Assembly: GCA_038138145.1 (NCBI GenBank) | Contig: JAYQDD010000001.1 | Coordinates: 186,001-250,000 of the forward strand | Source: UBA3537 sp038138145 | GTDB taxonomy: Bacteria; Bacteroidota; Bacteroidia; Flavobacteriales; Flavobacteriaceae | Reading direction: 5' to 3' | DNA length: 64,000 nucleotides | Part shown: positions 17,215-26,145 of the stretch, piece by piece | Layout: every line of letters begins with the position of its first letter | Position numbering within the stretch: the stretch's first letter is position 1 | Notes under the pieces: model-generated | The model's input: the letters and a program-made list of their open reading frames with translations, nothing else | What the model was told of the DNA's origin: nothing | Databases searched by the model: none | Position numbers and translations under genes: made by a program

Positions 17215-18216
17215 ATGCATACAGTTCAGTCTATTTTAAATGAAATTAAATCTGGAAAAATTCATCCAATATATTTTTTGATGGGTGAAGAGTCCTTTTT
17301 TATTGATCAAATTTCGACATTTATTGAAACTTCTGTTCTTGATGAAACACAACGTGGATTCGATCAGACGGTGCTTTATGGAAAAGACACGACAGTTGAT
17401 GACATAATTTCCATCGCTAAACGTTACCCCATGATCGCGACACGCCAGGTTGTTATTGTAAAAGAGGCGCAAAACCTTAGCCGGACTATTGAGCAGTTGC
17501 TCCCCTATGTAAATAATCCTCAGCAAACCACCACATTGGTATTTTGCTATAAATATAAATCAATAGATAAACGAAAAGCACTCTATAAAGCTCTGTCTAA
17601 ATCTCACGTTGTTTTTGAGAGTAAAAAAATCTATGACAGCAAAATACCTTCATTTATTAGTGGAGTGTTGCAAAAAAGAAATCTTAAAATCACACCCAAA
17701 GCAAGTTATTTACTCGCTGATTTTTTAGGTAATGATTTGTCTAAAATTTCAAATGAATTAGAAAAACTTCAATTGGTTATTGGTGTTACCGATACAATTA
17801 CACCAGAGCTTATTCAGGAAAACATTGGAATTTCTAAGGACTATAATAATTTTGAACTCCAAAAAGCTATTGCGCAACTCAACCGAAAGAAAGCATATCA
17901 GATTGTTCGATATTTTTCAGAAAACACAAACCAACACCCTATAGTCATTACGGTAGCTACTTTATATAGTTTTTTCACCAAACTAATGACCCTTCACACT
18001 GTTACTGACCGCAATCCAAAAACACTTTCAAGAGCCATTGGCGTAAGTCCATATTTTTTGGATGATTATGTCTCAGCTGCAAAAAACTTCCCTATGCGTC
18101 GTATAAGTGGAGTATTTCAAACACTTCGAATTATGGACACCAAAAGCAAAGGAGTGGATGCTAACCTCAAGCCCAAAGATTTATACAACGAGCTTATTTT
18201 TAGGATTTTAAATTAG
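17215..18216 (+). CDS. holA: DNA polymerase III delta subunit
   Basis: A 333-residue clamp-loader subunit that opens the sliding clamp. I chose the ATG at 17215 (MHTVQSILNEIKSGKIHPIY); the upstream in-frame start would add an unlikely hydrophobic leader. Family features are PIYFLMGEESFFIDQI at the start, the AAA+-like fold with VIVKEAQNLSR, LPYVNNPQQTTTLVFCYKYK, and a C-terminal helical collar (DLYNELIFRIL). It has no Walker A motif, as expected for delta. It converges on the ROK-family kinase gene with a 19-base gap. Confidence 0.92.
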   Translation: MHTVQSILNEIKSGKIHPIYFLMGEESFFIDQISTFIETSVLDETQRGFDQTVLYGKDTTVDDIISIAKRYPMIATRQVVIVKEAQNLSRTIEQLLPYVNNPQQTTTLVFCYKYKSIDKRKALYKALSKSHVVFESKKIYDSKIPSFISGVLQKRNLKITPKASYLLADFLGNDLSKISNELEKLQLVIGVTDTITPELIQENIGISKDYNNFELQKAIAQLNRKKAYQIVRYFSENTNQHPIVITVATLYSFFTKLMTLHTVTDRNPKTLSRAIGVSPYFLDDYVSAAKNFPMRRISGVFQTLRIMDTKSKGVDANLKPKDLYNELIFRILN

Positions 18217-18235
18217 TGTAGAGTCCTTCTGATCA

Positions 18236-18976
18236 TCAACAATTTCTTCTTGCAAAAAGTGCTGCACCTACAATGCCTGCATTGTTTTTAAGTTCAGCAG
18301 CTTTAAACGGGGTTTCAATATCTATATATGCTTTAAAATGTTCTATTTTTTTACTTACGCCACCGCCTATGATAATTAAATCTGGGTTGAAACTTTTTTC
18401 AATATGGTTTAGGAAAAAGTTTAAGCGTTTACCCCATTTCTTATAATCCCAATCATTGCGTTTTCGTGCAGCATCGGAAGCGAAATACTCCATAATATCG
18501 CCTTTTTTTCCATAAAGTCTTCCAAGTTCAAAATTTGAAAGGAGTTCGCCATTAAAGAATACACCAGAGCCAATTCCTGTTCCTAAAGTTATGGTCATTA
18601 CCAATCCCTTTTCGCCTCGTCCTTCGCCAAATTCCATAACCCCCATAGCAGCTGCATCTGCGTCATTTACCACAAAAAAAGTATTGCCTGCTCGTTGCTG
18701 AAACAATTCATCTACTTGTCTGCCTTTCCAAGATTTATCCAAATTCCCGAAGTGCATTGCCCGTCCCTTTTTGATGATAGTTGGGAACGACACGCCAACA
18801 ACTCCTTTCCATTGGTGTTCTTGACAAAGGGTACTTATGACCTCAGAAATAGCTTCAGGCGTAGCAGGTTTTGGTGTTGGTATTCGAATACGCTCACTCA
18901 CAAGTTCCCCATTGTTTGTGTCTACAATAGCCCCTTTGATTCCAGATCCACCAATATCAATTCCAAGTATTTCCAT
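18236..18976 (-). CDS. ROK family sugar kinase, polyphosphate glucokinase-like
   Basis: A 246-residue ROK-family kinase. The phosphate-binding loop is GIDIGGSGIKGAIVD at residues 4-18. NDADAAAMGVMEFG carries the catalytic Asp, and the second phosphate motif is TLGTGIGSGVFFNGELL. The region after it lacks the Zn-binding CxCGxxGC motif of classical ROK repressors. In these respects and in size it resembles polyphosphate/ATP glucokinase (PpgK). The likely reaction is phosphorylation of glucose in the cytoplasm, but the phosphate donor cannot be read from sequence. The gene lies 3 bases downstream of the 158-residue unknown gene. Confidence 0.85.
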   Translation of the reverse strand: MEILGIDIGGSGIKGAIVDTNNGELVSERIRIPTPKPATPEAISEVISTLCQEHQWKGVVGVSFPTIIKKGRAMHFGNLDKSWKGRQVDELFQQRAGNTFFVVNDADAAAMGVMEFGEGRGEKGLVMTITLGTGIGSGVFFNGELLSNFELGRLYGKKGDIMEYFASDAARKRNDWDYKKWGKRLNFFLNHIEKSFNPDLIIIGGGVSKKIEHFKAYIDIETPFKAAELKNNAGIVGAALFARRNC

Positions 18977-18979
18977 TAT

Positions 18980-19456
18980 TTATAATTTTAAATTTTCAAT
19001 CTGAAGATTGTATTCATATTGTAAATCTTCATGCAGTTTTGATGTTTTTTTTTCTGCAGACACAATCTGCCGAGTGTATATATTTGTTAAGGTTTTATTT
19101 TTGAAAATTGAAGGGTTCATGTCATTCATTTTTCGGCAAACATAAAGCAGAAGTTCCACTTCTGTTTCAGGACTATTGGAGTATCGAGCAAACTTTTTGA
19201 TACGACGCAAAATTTTGCGTACACTTTTCTTGATGTAGAAATAACTGTTGGTGTTGATTTCTGAAAAGAGACCATCCAATTGATTTTTAATGCTTTGCAC
19301 ATAACTTAGTTCATCATCGGCTTCAAAAAGAAGATAGGTGAGGAGTTCTTTATTTTCGAGTTTGAAACGCGCCAGACGCAAACAAAGTTGCTTTAAATGG
19401 TCTTTGTCTAAATGCTCTAACGTTTTTCTAATTTCAACGACACTTGCTGCTTTCAT
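18980..19456 (-). CDS. Conserved hypothetical protein, helical
   Basis: A 158-residue soluble protein with no signal peptide or membrane segment that I do not recognise. It is rich in Leu, Lys and Glu, with several predicted amphipathic helices (for example LDKDHLKQLCLRLARFKLEN near the start and VRKILRRIKKFARYSNSPET in the middle), so a helical-bundle or repeat-like fold is likely. It precedes the ROK kinase gene by 3 bases and is probably cotranscribed with it. The pattern of an ordered, Lys-rich small protein resembles conserved flavobacterial hypotheticals, but I cannot name a family. Confidence 0.75.
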   Translation of the reverse strand: MKAASVVEIRKTLEHLDKDHLKQLCLRLARFKLENKELLTYLLFEADDELSYVQSIKNQLDGLFSEINTNSYFYIKKSVRKILRRIKKFARYSNSPETEVELLLYVCRKMNDMNPSIFKNKTLTNIYTRQIVSAEKKTSKLHEDLQYEYNLQIENLKL

Positions 19457-19593
19457 ATCAGTTGTAATAATACAATTTTTGAGAAATTATCACAAAATAT
19501 GTTGAATTTTATTTTAATTGATTTTTTATAAATAAAATTTAGTAAAATCCGCAATAAAATTAATGAAGCAGTTGTGTATTTTTGTGACCAAAT

Positions 19594-20616
19594 ATGGATT
19601 CACTAACACAAATTGTTTTAGGCGCCGCTTGCGGAGAAGCCGTTTTAGGAAAAAAAATAGGGAACAAAGCCCTTCTTTTTGGTGCTTTGGGTGGTACTAT
19701 TCCCGATTTGGATGTGTTTGTTGGGAAATGGTTATTCGATAATGAAATTCAATCCATGGCTTTTCATAGGGGGTTCATGCATTCCATTTCTTTTGCTCTT
19801 GTGGCCTGTGTTGTACTTGGTTATTTGTTGTTTTGGTGTTATAATCGTGGACATCGCTTCGGAACTACCACCAGAAAAGAGTGGATAAAACTGTTTTTTT
19901 GGTCTATTTTTACGCATCCAATTTTGGACAGTTTTACGGCATACGGGACGCAGTTGTTTGCTCCTTTTTCAAACTACAGGGTGGCGTTTAACAACATCGC
20001 TGTTGCCGACCCTTTGTATACAATTCCTTTTTTGTTGTGTCTAATCGTACTGATGTTTTTCCAACGATCCTCAAGGGGCAGACGATTTACATTGAAACTT
20101 GGTCTTGTTATTAGTTCGTCTTATATGATTTTTACGCTGTTCAATAAAGTTTATGTGAATTCTGTATTCAAGTCCTCTCTTGAAAATAATGCCATAGAAT
20201 ACACCCGCTTTAGAAGTCAGCCCACCATATTGAATAATATCCTTTGGTACGGCATTGCTGAATCTGACTCGGCCTATTATATAGCACTTTATTCTATTTT
20301 TGATCAAAAAAGTACGCCTGAACAATGGCAACGAATTCCAAAAAATCATGACTTACTCCCTGCTGAGGACAAAGATATTCAAACCTTAATTTGGTTTAGT
20401 GATGGTTTTTATAGCGTTTCTAAAGCAGAAGTACAAGGTACATTTATTTTTAAAGATTTGAGATATCCTTTAATGGACGAAAATGATCCAAATTCAGCTG
20501 TTTTTAGTTTTTCAATTCGTAAGGAGAATGAGCGTTGGTTAGCTGCTCCTTTTTATCCTGAAAATCCCAGCGAAAAGGATTTGACTAATTTTTGGAACCG
20601 ACTCAAAGGGATTTAG
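19594..20616 (+). CDS. YdjM-like inner-membrane metal-dependent hydrolase
   Basis: A 340-residue membrane protein of the YdjM/DUF457 family (PF04307), annotated as metal-dependent hydrolase. The conserved metal-ligand pattern is present: GTIPDLDVF, HRGFMHSISFA and HPILDSFTAYGTQLFAPFS. About four or five transmembrane helices span residues 20-200, and the remaining 140 residues form a soluble domain. YdjM in E. coli is SOS-regulated; no LexA box is evident here. A TATTTTTG element at 19577-19584, just before the ATG, is a candidate promoter element. It converges with a 4-base overlap on the PLP lyase gene. Confidence 0.85.
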   Translation: MDSLTQIVLGAACGEAVLGKKIGNKALLFGALGGTIPDLDVFVGKWLFDNEIQSMAFHRGFMHSISFALVACVVLGYLLFWCYNRGHRFGTTTRKEWIKLFFWSIFTHPILDSFTAYGTQLFAPFSNYRVAFNNIAVADPLYTIPFLLCLIVLMFFQRSSRGRRFTLKLGLVISSSYMIFTLFNKVYVNSVFKSSLENNAIEYTRFRSQPTILNNILWYGIAESDSAYYIALYSIFDQKSTPEQWQRIPKNHDLLPAEDKDIQTLIWFSDGFYSVSKAEVQGTFIFKDLRYPLMDENDPNSAVFSFSIRKENERWLAAPFYPENPSEKDLTNFWNRLKGI

Positions 20617-21806
20617 AGTACACCAACAGATTTCATGCAGTTTTGCATCGCTTGAAAAGTACGTTCAATGTCATTATCTAATCCAACTGAAAAACGAATT
20701 AGCCCTGGGCTTAAGCCCATTTCTTTTTGTTCATCTTCTGGTATTTCGGAAGAAGTTGACGACCCAGGTGCACTAAATAAGGTTTTGTAAAATCCAAGAC
20801 TAACCGCCAAATACCCCAAATTTTCGTTCTGCATCATTTCCATCAACGCATTTGCCTTTTCTAAGGTTTCTACATCTATAGTGAGCATACCTCCAAAGCC
20901 AAATTCCATATTCATTTGACGCTTAAACTCCTCGTGCGAGGGATGAGAATTTAACCCTGGATAAACGGTTTTAATTCCTAAACCTTCAAACTTTTTAGCC
21001 AAATACATGGCGTTGGCGCTGTGTTGTTTTATGCGGATGTGAAGGGTACGCAAGTTTTTTAGAATTGATGCCGCACGCAAACTGTCCATTGTAGCACCAA
21101 AAAGCATGGCTGCTCCATCATTTACATTGCGTAAGTTATCAATTAACTCCTGTGAACCACAAACCACGCCGCCAATTGCATCACTAGCCCCATTTATGAA
21201 TTTTGTAAGACTGTGAATAACAATATCTGCTCCAAGTTGTTTTGGAGAAATGGACAAGGGGGAAAAGGTATTGTCCACCACAAGCTGTAGATTGTGTTTT
21301 TTTGCAATCGTTGAAAGTGCATGAATATCAGCAACTTCCAATAGAGGGTTGCTTACAGATTCACAATAAAGTATTTTTGTATTTTTTGAAATTGCAGCTT
21401 CGACAGCTTCTAAATTTGTGATATCAACAAAACTTGTTTGAATGTTAAGTTTAGGTGTAAAATTTTTAAGAAAAGCATAAGTACCCCCATAAATAGTCCG
21501 GCTAGAAACAATATGATCTCCAGCGCTACACAATTGCATGATAACCGATGTAATTGCGCCCATCCCAGAAGCATAAACATTGGAAGTTTCTGTTCCTTCC
21601 ATAGCAGCCAAAGCTTCTCCGAGGTAGAGGTTTGATGGCGAACTGTGTCTGGAATACAAATAACACCCATCGGCATTGCCCTCAAAAGTGTCAAACATTG
21701 TTTTGGCTGATAAAAATGTATACGTAGATGAATCTGAAATGGAAGGGTTAACGCCTCCAAATTCTCCAAAATACTGTAAGTCTTGAATTGAATCTGCTGG
21801 GTTCAT
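20613..21806 (-). CDS. PLP-dependent Cys/Met metabolism enzyme (methionine gamma-lyase-like)
   Basis: A 397-residue enzyme of the transsulfuration family (Cys_Met_Meta_PP). The PLP lysine lies in HSLTKFINGASDAIGG, with YSRHSSPSNLYLGEALAAMEG and YCESVSNPLLEVADIHAL as substrate and cofactor segments. Members include methionine gamma-lyase, cystathionine lyases and O-acetylhomoserine sulfhydrylase, and sequence alone does not decide. The adjacent divergent Lrp/AsnC regulator (157-base gap) favours amino-acid degradation such as methionine gamma-lyase. A second family member is present at 35992-37149 and is only distantly similar, so the two probably have different substrates. Confidence 0.85.
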   Translation of the reverse strand: MNPADSIQDLQYFGEFGGVNPSISDSSTYTFLSAKTMFDTFEGNADGCYLYSRHSSPSNLYLGEALAAMEGTETSNVYASGMGAITSVIMQLCSAGDHIVSSRTIYGGTYAFLKNFTPKLNIQTSFVDITNLEAVEAAISKNTKILYCESVSNPLLEVADIHALSTIAKKHNLQLVVDNTFSPLSISPKQLGADIVIHSLTKFINGASDAIGGVVCGSQELIDNLRNVNDGAAMLFGATMDSLRAASILKNLRTLHIRIKQHSANAMYLAKKFEGLGIKTVYPGLNSHPSHEEFKRQMNMEFGFGGMLTIDVETLEKANALMEMMQNENLGYLAVSLGFYKTLFSAPGSSTSSEIPEDEQKEMGLSPGLIRFSVGLDNDIERTFQAMQNCMKSVGVL

Positions 21807-21963
21807 ATCTCAAAAGATTAATTTTAATCAAATATCAGTAATTTAAGATATAAAAACAATTGATATTATTAATTATAGAAAATTAATCTTTATTATAAAT
21901 ATTTTTTAGATTAAATTTTTATAAATTTGTGCTTATTAACCCACTTAAAGATAATTTTTCAAA

Positions 21964-22422
21964 ATGAAATTAGATGCACTTGATATCAAAATTTTACGTC
22001 TTCTTCAAAAAGATGCCAAACTAACCAATAAAGCGCTCTCTGCAAAATTAACACTTTCTGTGACCGCAATTTATGAACGCATAAAAAAACTTGAAAAAAC
22101 GGGTTTTATTGAAGGTTATGTTGCTTTAATATCCAAAGAAAAAGTAGGCAAATCTTTTGTTGCATTTTGTCATGTAAAACTTGTTCAACACACCCAAGAC
22201 AATGTAAAGCAGTTTGAGCGTGAAGTTATCGCAATAGAAGAGGTTTTGGAATGCTATCACCTTAGTGGAGATTATGATTACTTGCTAAAAGTTCATGTTA
22301 AAGACATGGAATCTTACCGAAAATTCATGATTGAAAAGCTCACAAAATTAAATCATATCGGCAGTACGCATAGCATGTTTATGATCAATGAAGTGAAGCA
22401 TACAACCGCTTTAAATATTTAG
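21964..22422 (+). CDS. Lrp/AsnC family transcriptional regulator
   Basis: A 152-residue regulator. An N-terminal winged helix-turn-helix (LDALDIKILRLLQKDAKLTN, then ALSAKLTLSVTAIYERIKKLEKTG) is followed by the RAM ligand-binding domain (about 65-150), with VLECYHLSGDYDYLLKVHVKD typical of the family. It is divergent from the transsulfuration-type enzyme and very likely controls it in response to an amino acid. The AT-rich 157-base region between them holds a TAAATTTG element at 21922-21929 as candidate promoter for this gene. Autoregulation is probable from family knowledge. Confidence 0.92.
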   Translation: MKLDALDIKILRLLQKDAKLTNKALSAKLTLSVTAIYERIKKLEKTGFIEGYVALISKEKVGKSFVAFCHVKLVQHTQDNVKQFEREVIAIEEVLECYHLSGDYDYLLKVHVKDMESYRKFMIEKLTKLNHIGSTHSMFMINEVKHTTALNI

Positions 22423-22484
22423 ATTTTTCTCTATTTCTATTGGATGGAAGTTTGTACTTTTGTTCATACTAAAATTTAAGATTT

Positions 22485-23885
22485 ATGAAATCATATGATG
22501 TTGCTGTAATTGGTTCTGGCCCAGGTGGATATGTGGCTGCCATTCGCTGTGCACAATTGGGTATGAACGTTGCAATTATTGAAAAATATGCAACAATGGG
22601 CGGTACATGCCTAAATGTGGGTTGTATTCCCAGTAAAGCATTGTTGGATTCTTCCCATCATTATGAAGATGCTGTAAAGCATTTTGACACCCACGGCATT
22701 GAACTTCCAGGCGAGGTAAAGGTTAATTTGGAAAAAATGATGGCTCGAAAGCAATCTGTAGTGGATCAAACTACAGTCGGTATTGAATTTTTGATGAAAA
22801 AAAACAACATCGAAGTTTATCAAGGTGTAGGTGCTTTTAAAGATGCTAAGCACATCAATATTACGGGCACTGATACACAAGAAATTGAAGCAAAGCATAC
22901 CATTATTGCGACTGGAAGTAAACCTTCCACACTTCCTTTTGCTGCTGTGGATAAAGAACGTATCATTACATCTACGGAAGCTTTAAAATTAAAAGAAATT
23001 CCTAAACACCTCATCATCATTGGTGGGGGTGTTATTGGACTAGAATTGGGTCAGGTCTATAAGCGTCTAGGTGCAGATGTTACCGTTATAGAATACATGG
23101 ACCGTATTATCCCAACCATGGACAAAGGGCTTTCAAAAGAATTGAATAAAGTTCTTAAAAAGCAAAAATTTAAAATTAATACTGCACACAAAGTGACTTC
23201 AGTGCAACGCGATGGCAATACTGTGACTGTAACTGCTGAAAACAAAAAAGGAGAAACCGTTACTTTTGAGGGCGATTATTGCTTGGTCTCAGTGGGGAGA
23301 AGTCCTTATACGGCAGGGTTAAATTTAGAGGCCGCGGGGGTCCAATTGAATGATCGAAGACAAGTACTAGTGAATGAACATTTACAGACATCTACTACTA
23401 ATATTTATGCCATTGGCGATGTTGTTAGAGGTGCTATGTTGGCCCATAAAGCAGAGGAAGAGGGTGTATTTGTGGCAGAAACTATAGCGGGTCAAAAACC
23501 ACATATCAATTATAACCTAATTCCCGGAGTGGTTTACACATGGCCAGAAGTTGCCTCGGTAGGAAAAACAGAGGAACAGCTTACAAACGAAGGGGTTGCC
23601 TACAAAACTGGGCAATTCCCAATGCGTGCACTTGGGAGAAGCCGCGCTAGTATGGATTTAGATGGTTTTGTGAAAGTAATTGCCGATCAAGCAACAGACG
23701 AAATCCTTGGTGTCCATATGATTGGTGCACGTTGTGCAGACCTCATTGCTGAAGCTGTTGTAGCCATGGAATTTCGTGCCTCTGCTGAAGATGTTTCCAG
23801 AATGTCTCATGCCCACCCCACATTTACTGAGGCCATAAAAGAAGCTGCTCTTGCAGCGACTGATGACCGAGCATTGCATGTATAA
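22485..23885 (+). CDS. lpdA: Dihydrolipoamide dehydrogenase (copy 1)
   Basis: A 466-residue flavoprotein that reoxidises dihydrolipoamide of 2-oxoacid dehydrogenase or glycine cleavage complexes. The FAD site is GSGPGGYVAAIRCAQLG at residues 10-26, the redox disulfide is GGTCLNVGCIPSKALL at about 40-55, the NAD site is GGGVIGLELG, the second FAD motif is YAIGDVVRG, and the C-terminal active-site His-Glu pair is HAHPTFTEAIKEA. A TACTTTTG element at 22455-22462 is a candidate promoter. A strong terminator follows. A second, diverged copy is at 41557-42933, so the two may serve different complexes. Confidence 0.95.
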   Translation: MKSYDVAVIGSGPGGYVAAIRCAQLGMNVAIIEKYATMGGTCLNVGCIPSKALLDSSHHYEDAVKHFDTHGIELPGEVKVNLEKMMARKQSVVDQTTVGIEFLMKKNNIEVYQGVGAFKDAKHINITGTDTQEIEAKHTIIATGSKPSTLPFAAVDKERIITSTEALKLKEIPKHLIIIGGGVIGLELGQVYKRLGADVTVIEYMDRIIPTMDKGLSKELNKVLKKQKFKINTAHKVTSVQRDGNTVTVTAENKKGETVTFEGDYCLVSVGRSPYTAGLNLEAAGVQLNDRRQVLVNEHLQTSTTNIYAIGDVVRGAMLAHKAEEEGVFVAETIAGQKPHINYNLIPGVVYTWPEVASVGKTEEQLTNEGVAYKTGQFPMRALGRSRASMDLDGFVKVIADQATDEILGVHMIGARCADLIAEAVVAMEFRASAEDVSRMSHAHPTFTEAIKEAALAATDDRALHV

Positions 23886-23910
23886 TTCATAACTCTTTAA
23901 TATCAACGTA

Positions 23911-23938
23911 AGCGGTCAAATTTGACCGCTTTTTTTTA
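23911..23938 (+). terminator. Terminator after lpdA copy 1
   Basis: A perfect inverted repeat AGCGGTCAAA/TTTGACCGCT (23911-23930), where the last bases of the stem run into a stretch of eight or nine T. It lies about 25 bases after the stop codon of the dehydrogenase gene. Confidence 0.88.
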
Positions 23939-24070
23939 TTTTAAACACAAAGTATTTTTTTGTTTTAAAAAATAAATTATATTTAAGTGATTGATTTACA
24001 GTGAATTGTCTAATGTTTTAGCATTTACATTAAACAAATTTCATAAATATTAACATAACGCCTCAGCAAT

Positions 24071-24693
24071 GTGGTATTAAAAGCAACCCCAATCGCTTTG
24101 AACTTGAACAAACAATATATCCAACCAACAGACGAAGCGCTCGTACGTGCCATTGTTCAAAACAATGATGCACAACTTTTTGAAACCTTATATGATCGTC
24201 ATTATGAATTTGTATATAATCGTTGTTTAAGCTTTTTTAAGAATAAGCAAGATGCAGAGATGTTTCTCAAGAAATTTTTTCTAAGATGTTCTTAAAGCTA
24301 CATACGTTTTCTTTCAAATCAAAATTTTCTACTTGGCTATATAGTTTTGCTCAAAATTATTGTATTAGCCACATCCGAACAATAAGGTATCGAAAATTAG
24401 AAGATCGACACATAGATCCCGAAGAATTAAGTGCGTATTTTTTTAGTTACAACTACGATTCATGTGAAATTGATCCGTTTAAGCTCATGCGGTTAAAGCA
24501 TGCGTTTAGTCTTCTTCCAAAACACGAACAACATTTGATATTTATGAAATACTGCTGGCGTATTAGTGTAAAAGAACTTGCAGAGCTATTTGGATTAGGA
24601 GAGAGTGCTATCAAAATGAAATTGAAACGCATCAGAGAAAAACTGATTAGAAATTATAGAGAGACAGCTTTGGAAAAGCTAAAGTTGGTGTAA
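24071..24693 (+). pseudogene. Sigma-70 family RNA polymerase sigma factor, frameshifted
   Basis: The first segment (GTG start at 24071) gives the start of sigma region 2 (ALVRAIVQNNDAQLFETLYD, then VYNRCLSFFKNKQDAE) and stops at 24295. The second frame, from about 24260 to 24693, continues the family pattern: QEIFSKMFLKLHTFSFKSKF, STWLYSFAQNYC, then a region 4 helix-turn-helix (RISVKELAELFGLGESAIKM). Adding one base at about 24258-24260 restores a single frame with DAEDVSQEIF, the expected sequence. It therefore looks like a flavobacterial ECF-like sigma factor of about 206 residues inactivated by a 1-base deletion, unless the deletion is an assembly error. Its stop directly abuts the convergent helicase gene. 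Confidence 0.82.
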
Positions 24694-26064
24694 TTACTTG
24701 CGTTTGCGTCGGTTAAAATTTTTATCCCCTCTAGTTTTAGGCTTTTTGTATTTTTTGGCAATTGTTTTTCTATATGATCCGCCGAGGTTAACTTTTTTGT
24801 TTTTTTCTTTTTTTTCGTGAAAGGCGGGGCCAGGGGCATTTTTATCTGTTTTTTTGTGCGGATTGTACCGCTCTTTTATGATATTTCGTTCTTCTGGCAT
24901 CAGTTCATGCGAAATTTCTACTTCCATTGGCCATGGATTGACCATGATTTCAAAATTCATGTAGGATTCAATCTGCTTCCAGTATTCTTGCTCCTTTTTT
25001 GTAGAAAATAAAATACTTTCTCCTTGTTTTTGTGCGCGCCCCGTTCTTCCTATACGGTGCATATAATTTTCGGGAAATTCAGGGGTATTAAAACTAATTA
25101 CATGCGATACCAGATCTATGTCTATACCACGGGCCATAACATCGGTAGACACTAAAATCCTTGAGGTACCTTCCCTAAATTCCTCAATCGCATTGCGGCG
25201 GTAATTTTGAGATTTATTCGAATGAAGAACGCCACATTCATTACCAAAATTTAAGGTCAGCGCTTCAAATAATCGATCGGCAATTCGCTTTTGATCAACA
25301 AAAACAAGCACTTTATTCATCTTATCTTTATTGTTCAATAGATGAATCAACAGGTTCAGTTTTGAATTGTAATTTTGTACATCATATCGGTACTGTTTAA
25401 TGTTTGTTAGCGGAGTTCCAGAAAGAGCTGTAGAAACTTTGTTTGGACTCTTAAAAAATGTTGAAATAAGCTGATCTACTTCAGAGGTCATTGTGGCAGA
25501 AAACATGATGTTTTGCCGTTGTTCAGGGAGAACATCAAAAATATTGATAAGTTGATGTCTAAACCCAAGATCAAGCATAACATCTACTTCGTCGATGACC
25601 AGTTTTTGCACATCTTTAAGGCGCAAAGCTCTGCTTATAGCCAAATCATACAGACGACCTGGCGTAGCGACTACAATATCTGCACCTTCATCGACTTGTT
25701 TTTTTTGGGTATTGATGTTGGTGCCTCCAAATATGCCTATGGTTTTGAAGGGCAGTTCAGTACACAATTGTTCGACACCCTCAACGACCTGAAGCACCAA
25801 TTCTCTGGTGGGCACAAGAATCAAAATTCGTGGTGAATGTTTTGGTGGCTGCATCAAGTTTCTCAAAAGGGGTAGTGTGTAAGCCAATGTTTTTCCAGTA
25901 CCTGTTTGCGCAATTCCAACAAGATCTTTTCCAGAACATATTTTTGAAAACGTGTGTTGTTGTATGGGCGTTGGATGGATAAAGTTTAGACGCTCTAGAG
26001 CGCTGTCTAAGGCAGGAGAAAGTTTGAAATCGCTAAAATTTTCCAAATCATAAAATTTCTTCAA
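24694..26064 (-). CDS. DEAD-box ATP-dependent RNA helicase
   Basis: A 456-residue helicase with all core motifs: Q motif (FIHPTPIQQHTF), motif I GIAQTGTGKT, Ia PTRELVLQV, GG, TPGR, motif II DEVD (VIDEVDVMLDLGF), motif III SAT, IV VFVDQ, V STDVMARGID, VI HRIGRTGR. Motif II is DEVD rather than DEAD. A basic C-terminal tail of about 50 residues (rich in Lys and Arg) may bind RNA. No ATG is available near the N-terminus before an upstream in-frame stop, so the start is the TTG at 26064. The likely role is ribosome assembly or mRNA remodelling in the cytoplasm. Confidence 0.93.
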   Translation of the reverse strand: MKKFYDLENFSDFKLSPALDSALERLNFIHPTPIQQHTFSKICSGKDLVGIAQTGTGKTLAYTLPLLRNLMQPPKHSPRILILVPTRELVLQVVEGVEQLCTELPFKTIGIFGGTNINTQKKQVDEGADIVVATPGRLYDLAISRALRLKDVQKLVIDEVDVMLDLGFRHQLINIFDVLPEQRQNIMFSATMTSEVDQLISTFFKSPNKVSTALSGTPLTNIKQYRYDVQNYNSKLNLLIHLLNNKDKMNKVLVFVDQKRIADRLFEALTLNFGNECGVLHSNKSQNYRRNAIEEFREGTSRILVSTDVMARGIDIDLVSHVISFNTPEFPENYMHRIGRTGRAQKQGESILFSTKKEQEYWKQIESYMNFEIMVNPWPMEVEISHELMPEERNIIKERYNPHKKTDKNAPGPAFHEKKEKNKKVNLGGSYRKTIAKKYKKPKTRGDKNFNRRKRK

Positions 26065-26145
26065 AGGTAATGTATTCTTAGAAAGTAGGTGTATATTTCA
26101 AATATCTGATTAAATTTACAACTGAATTTAAGTTGCATCACTTTT

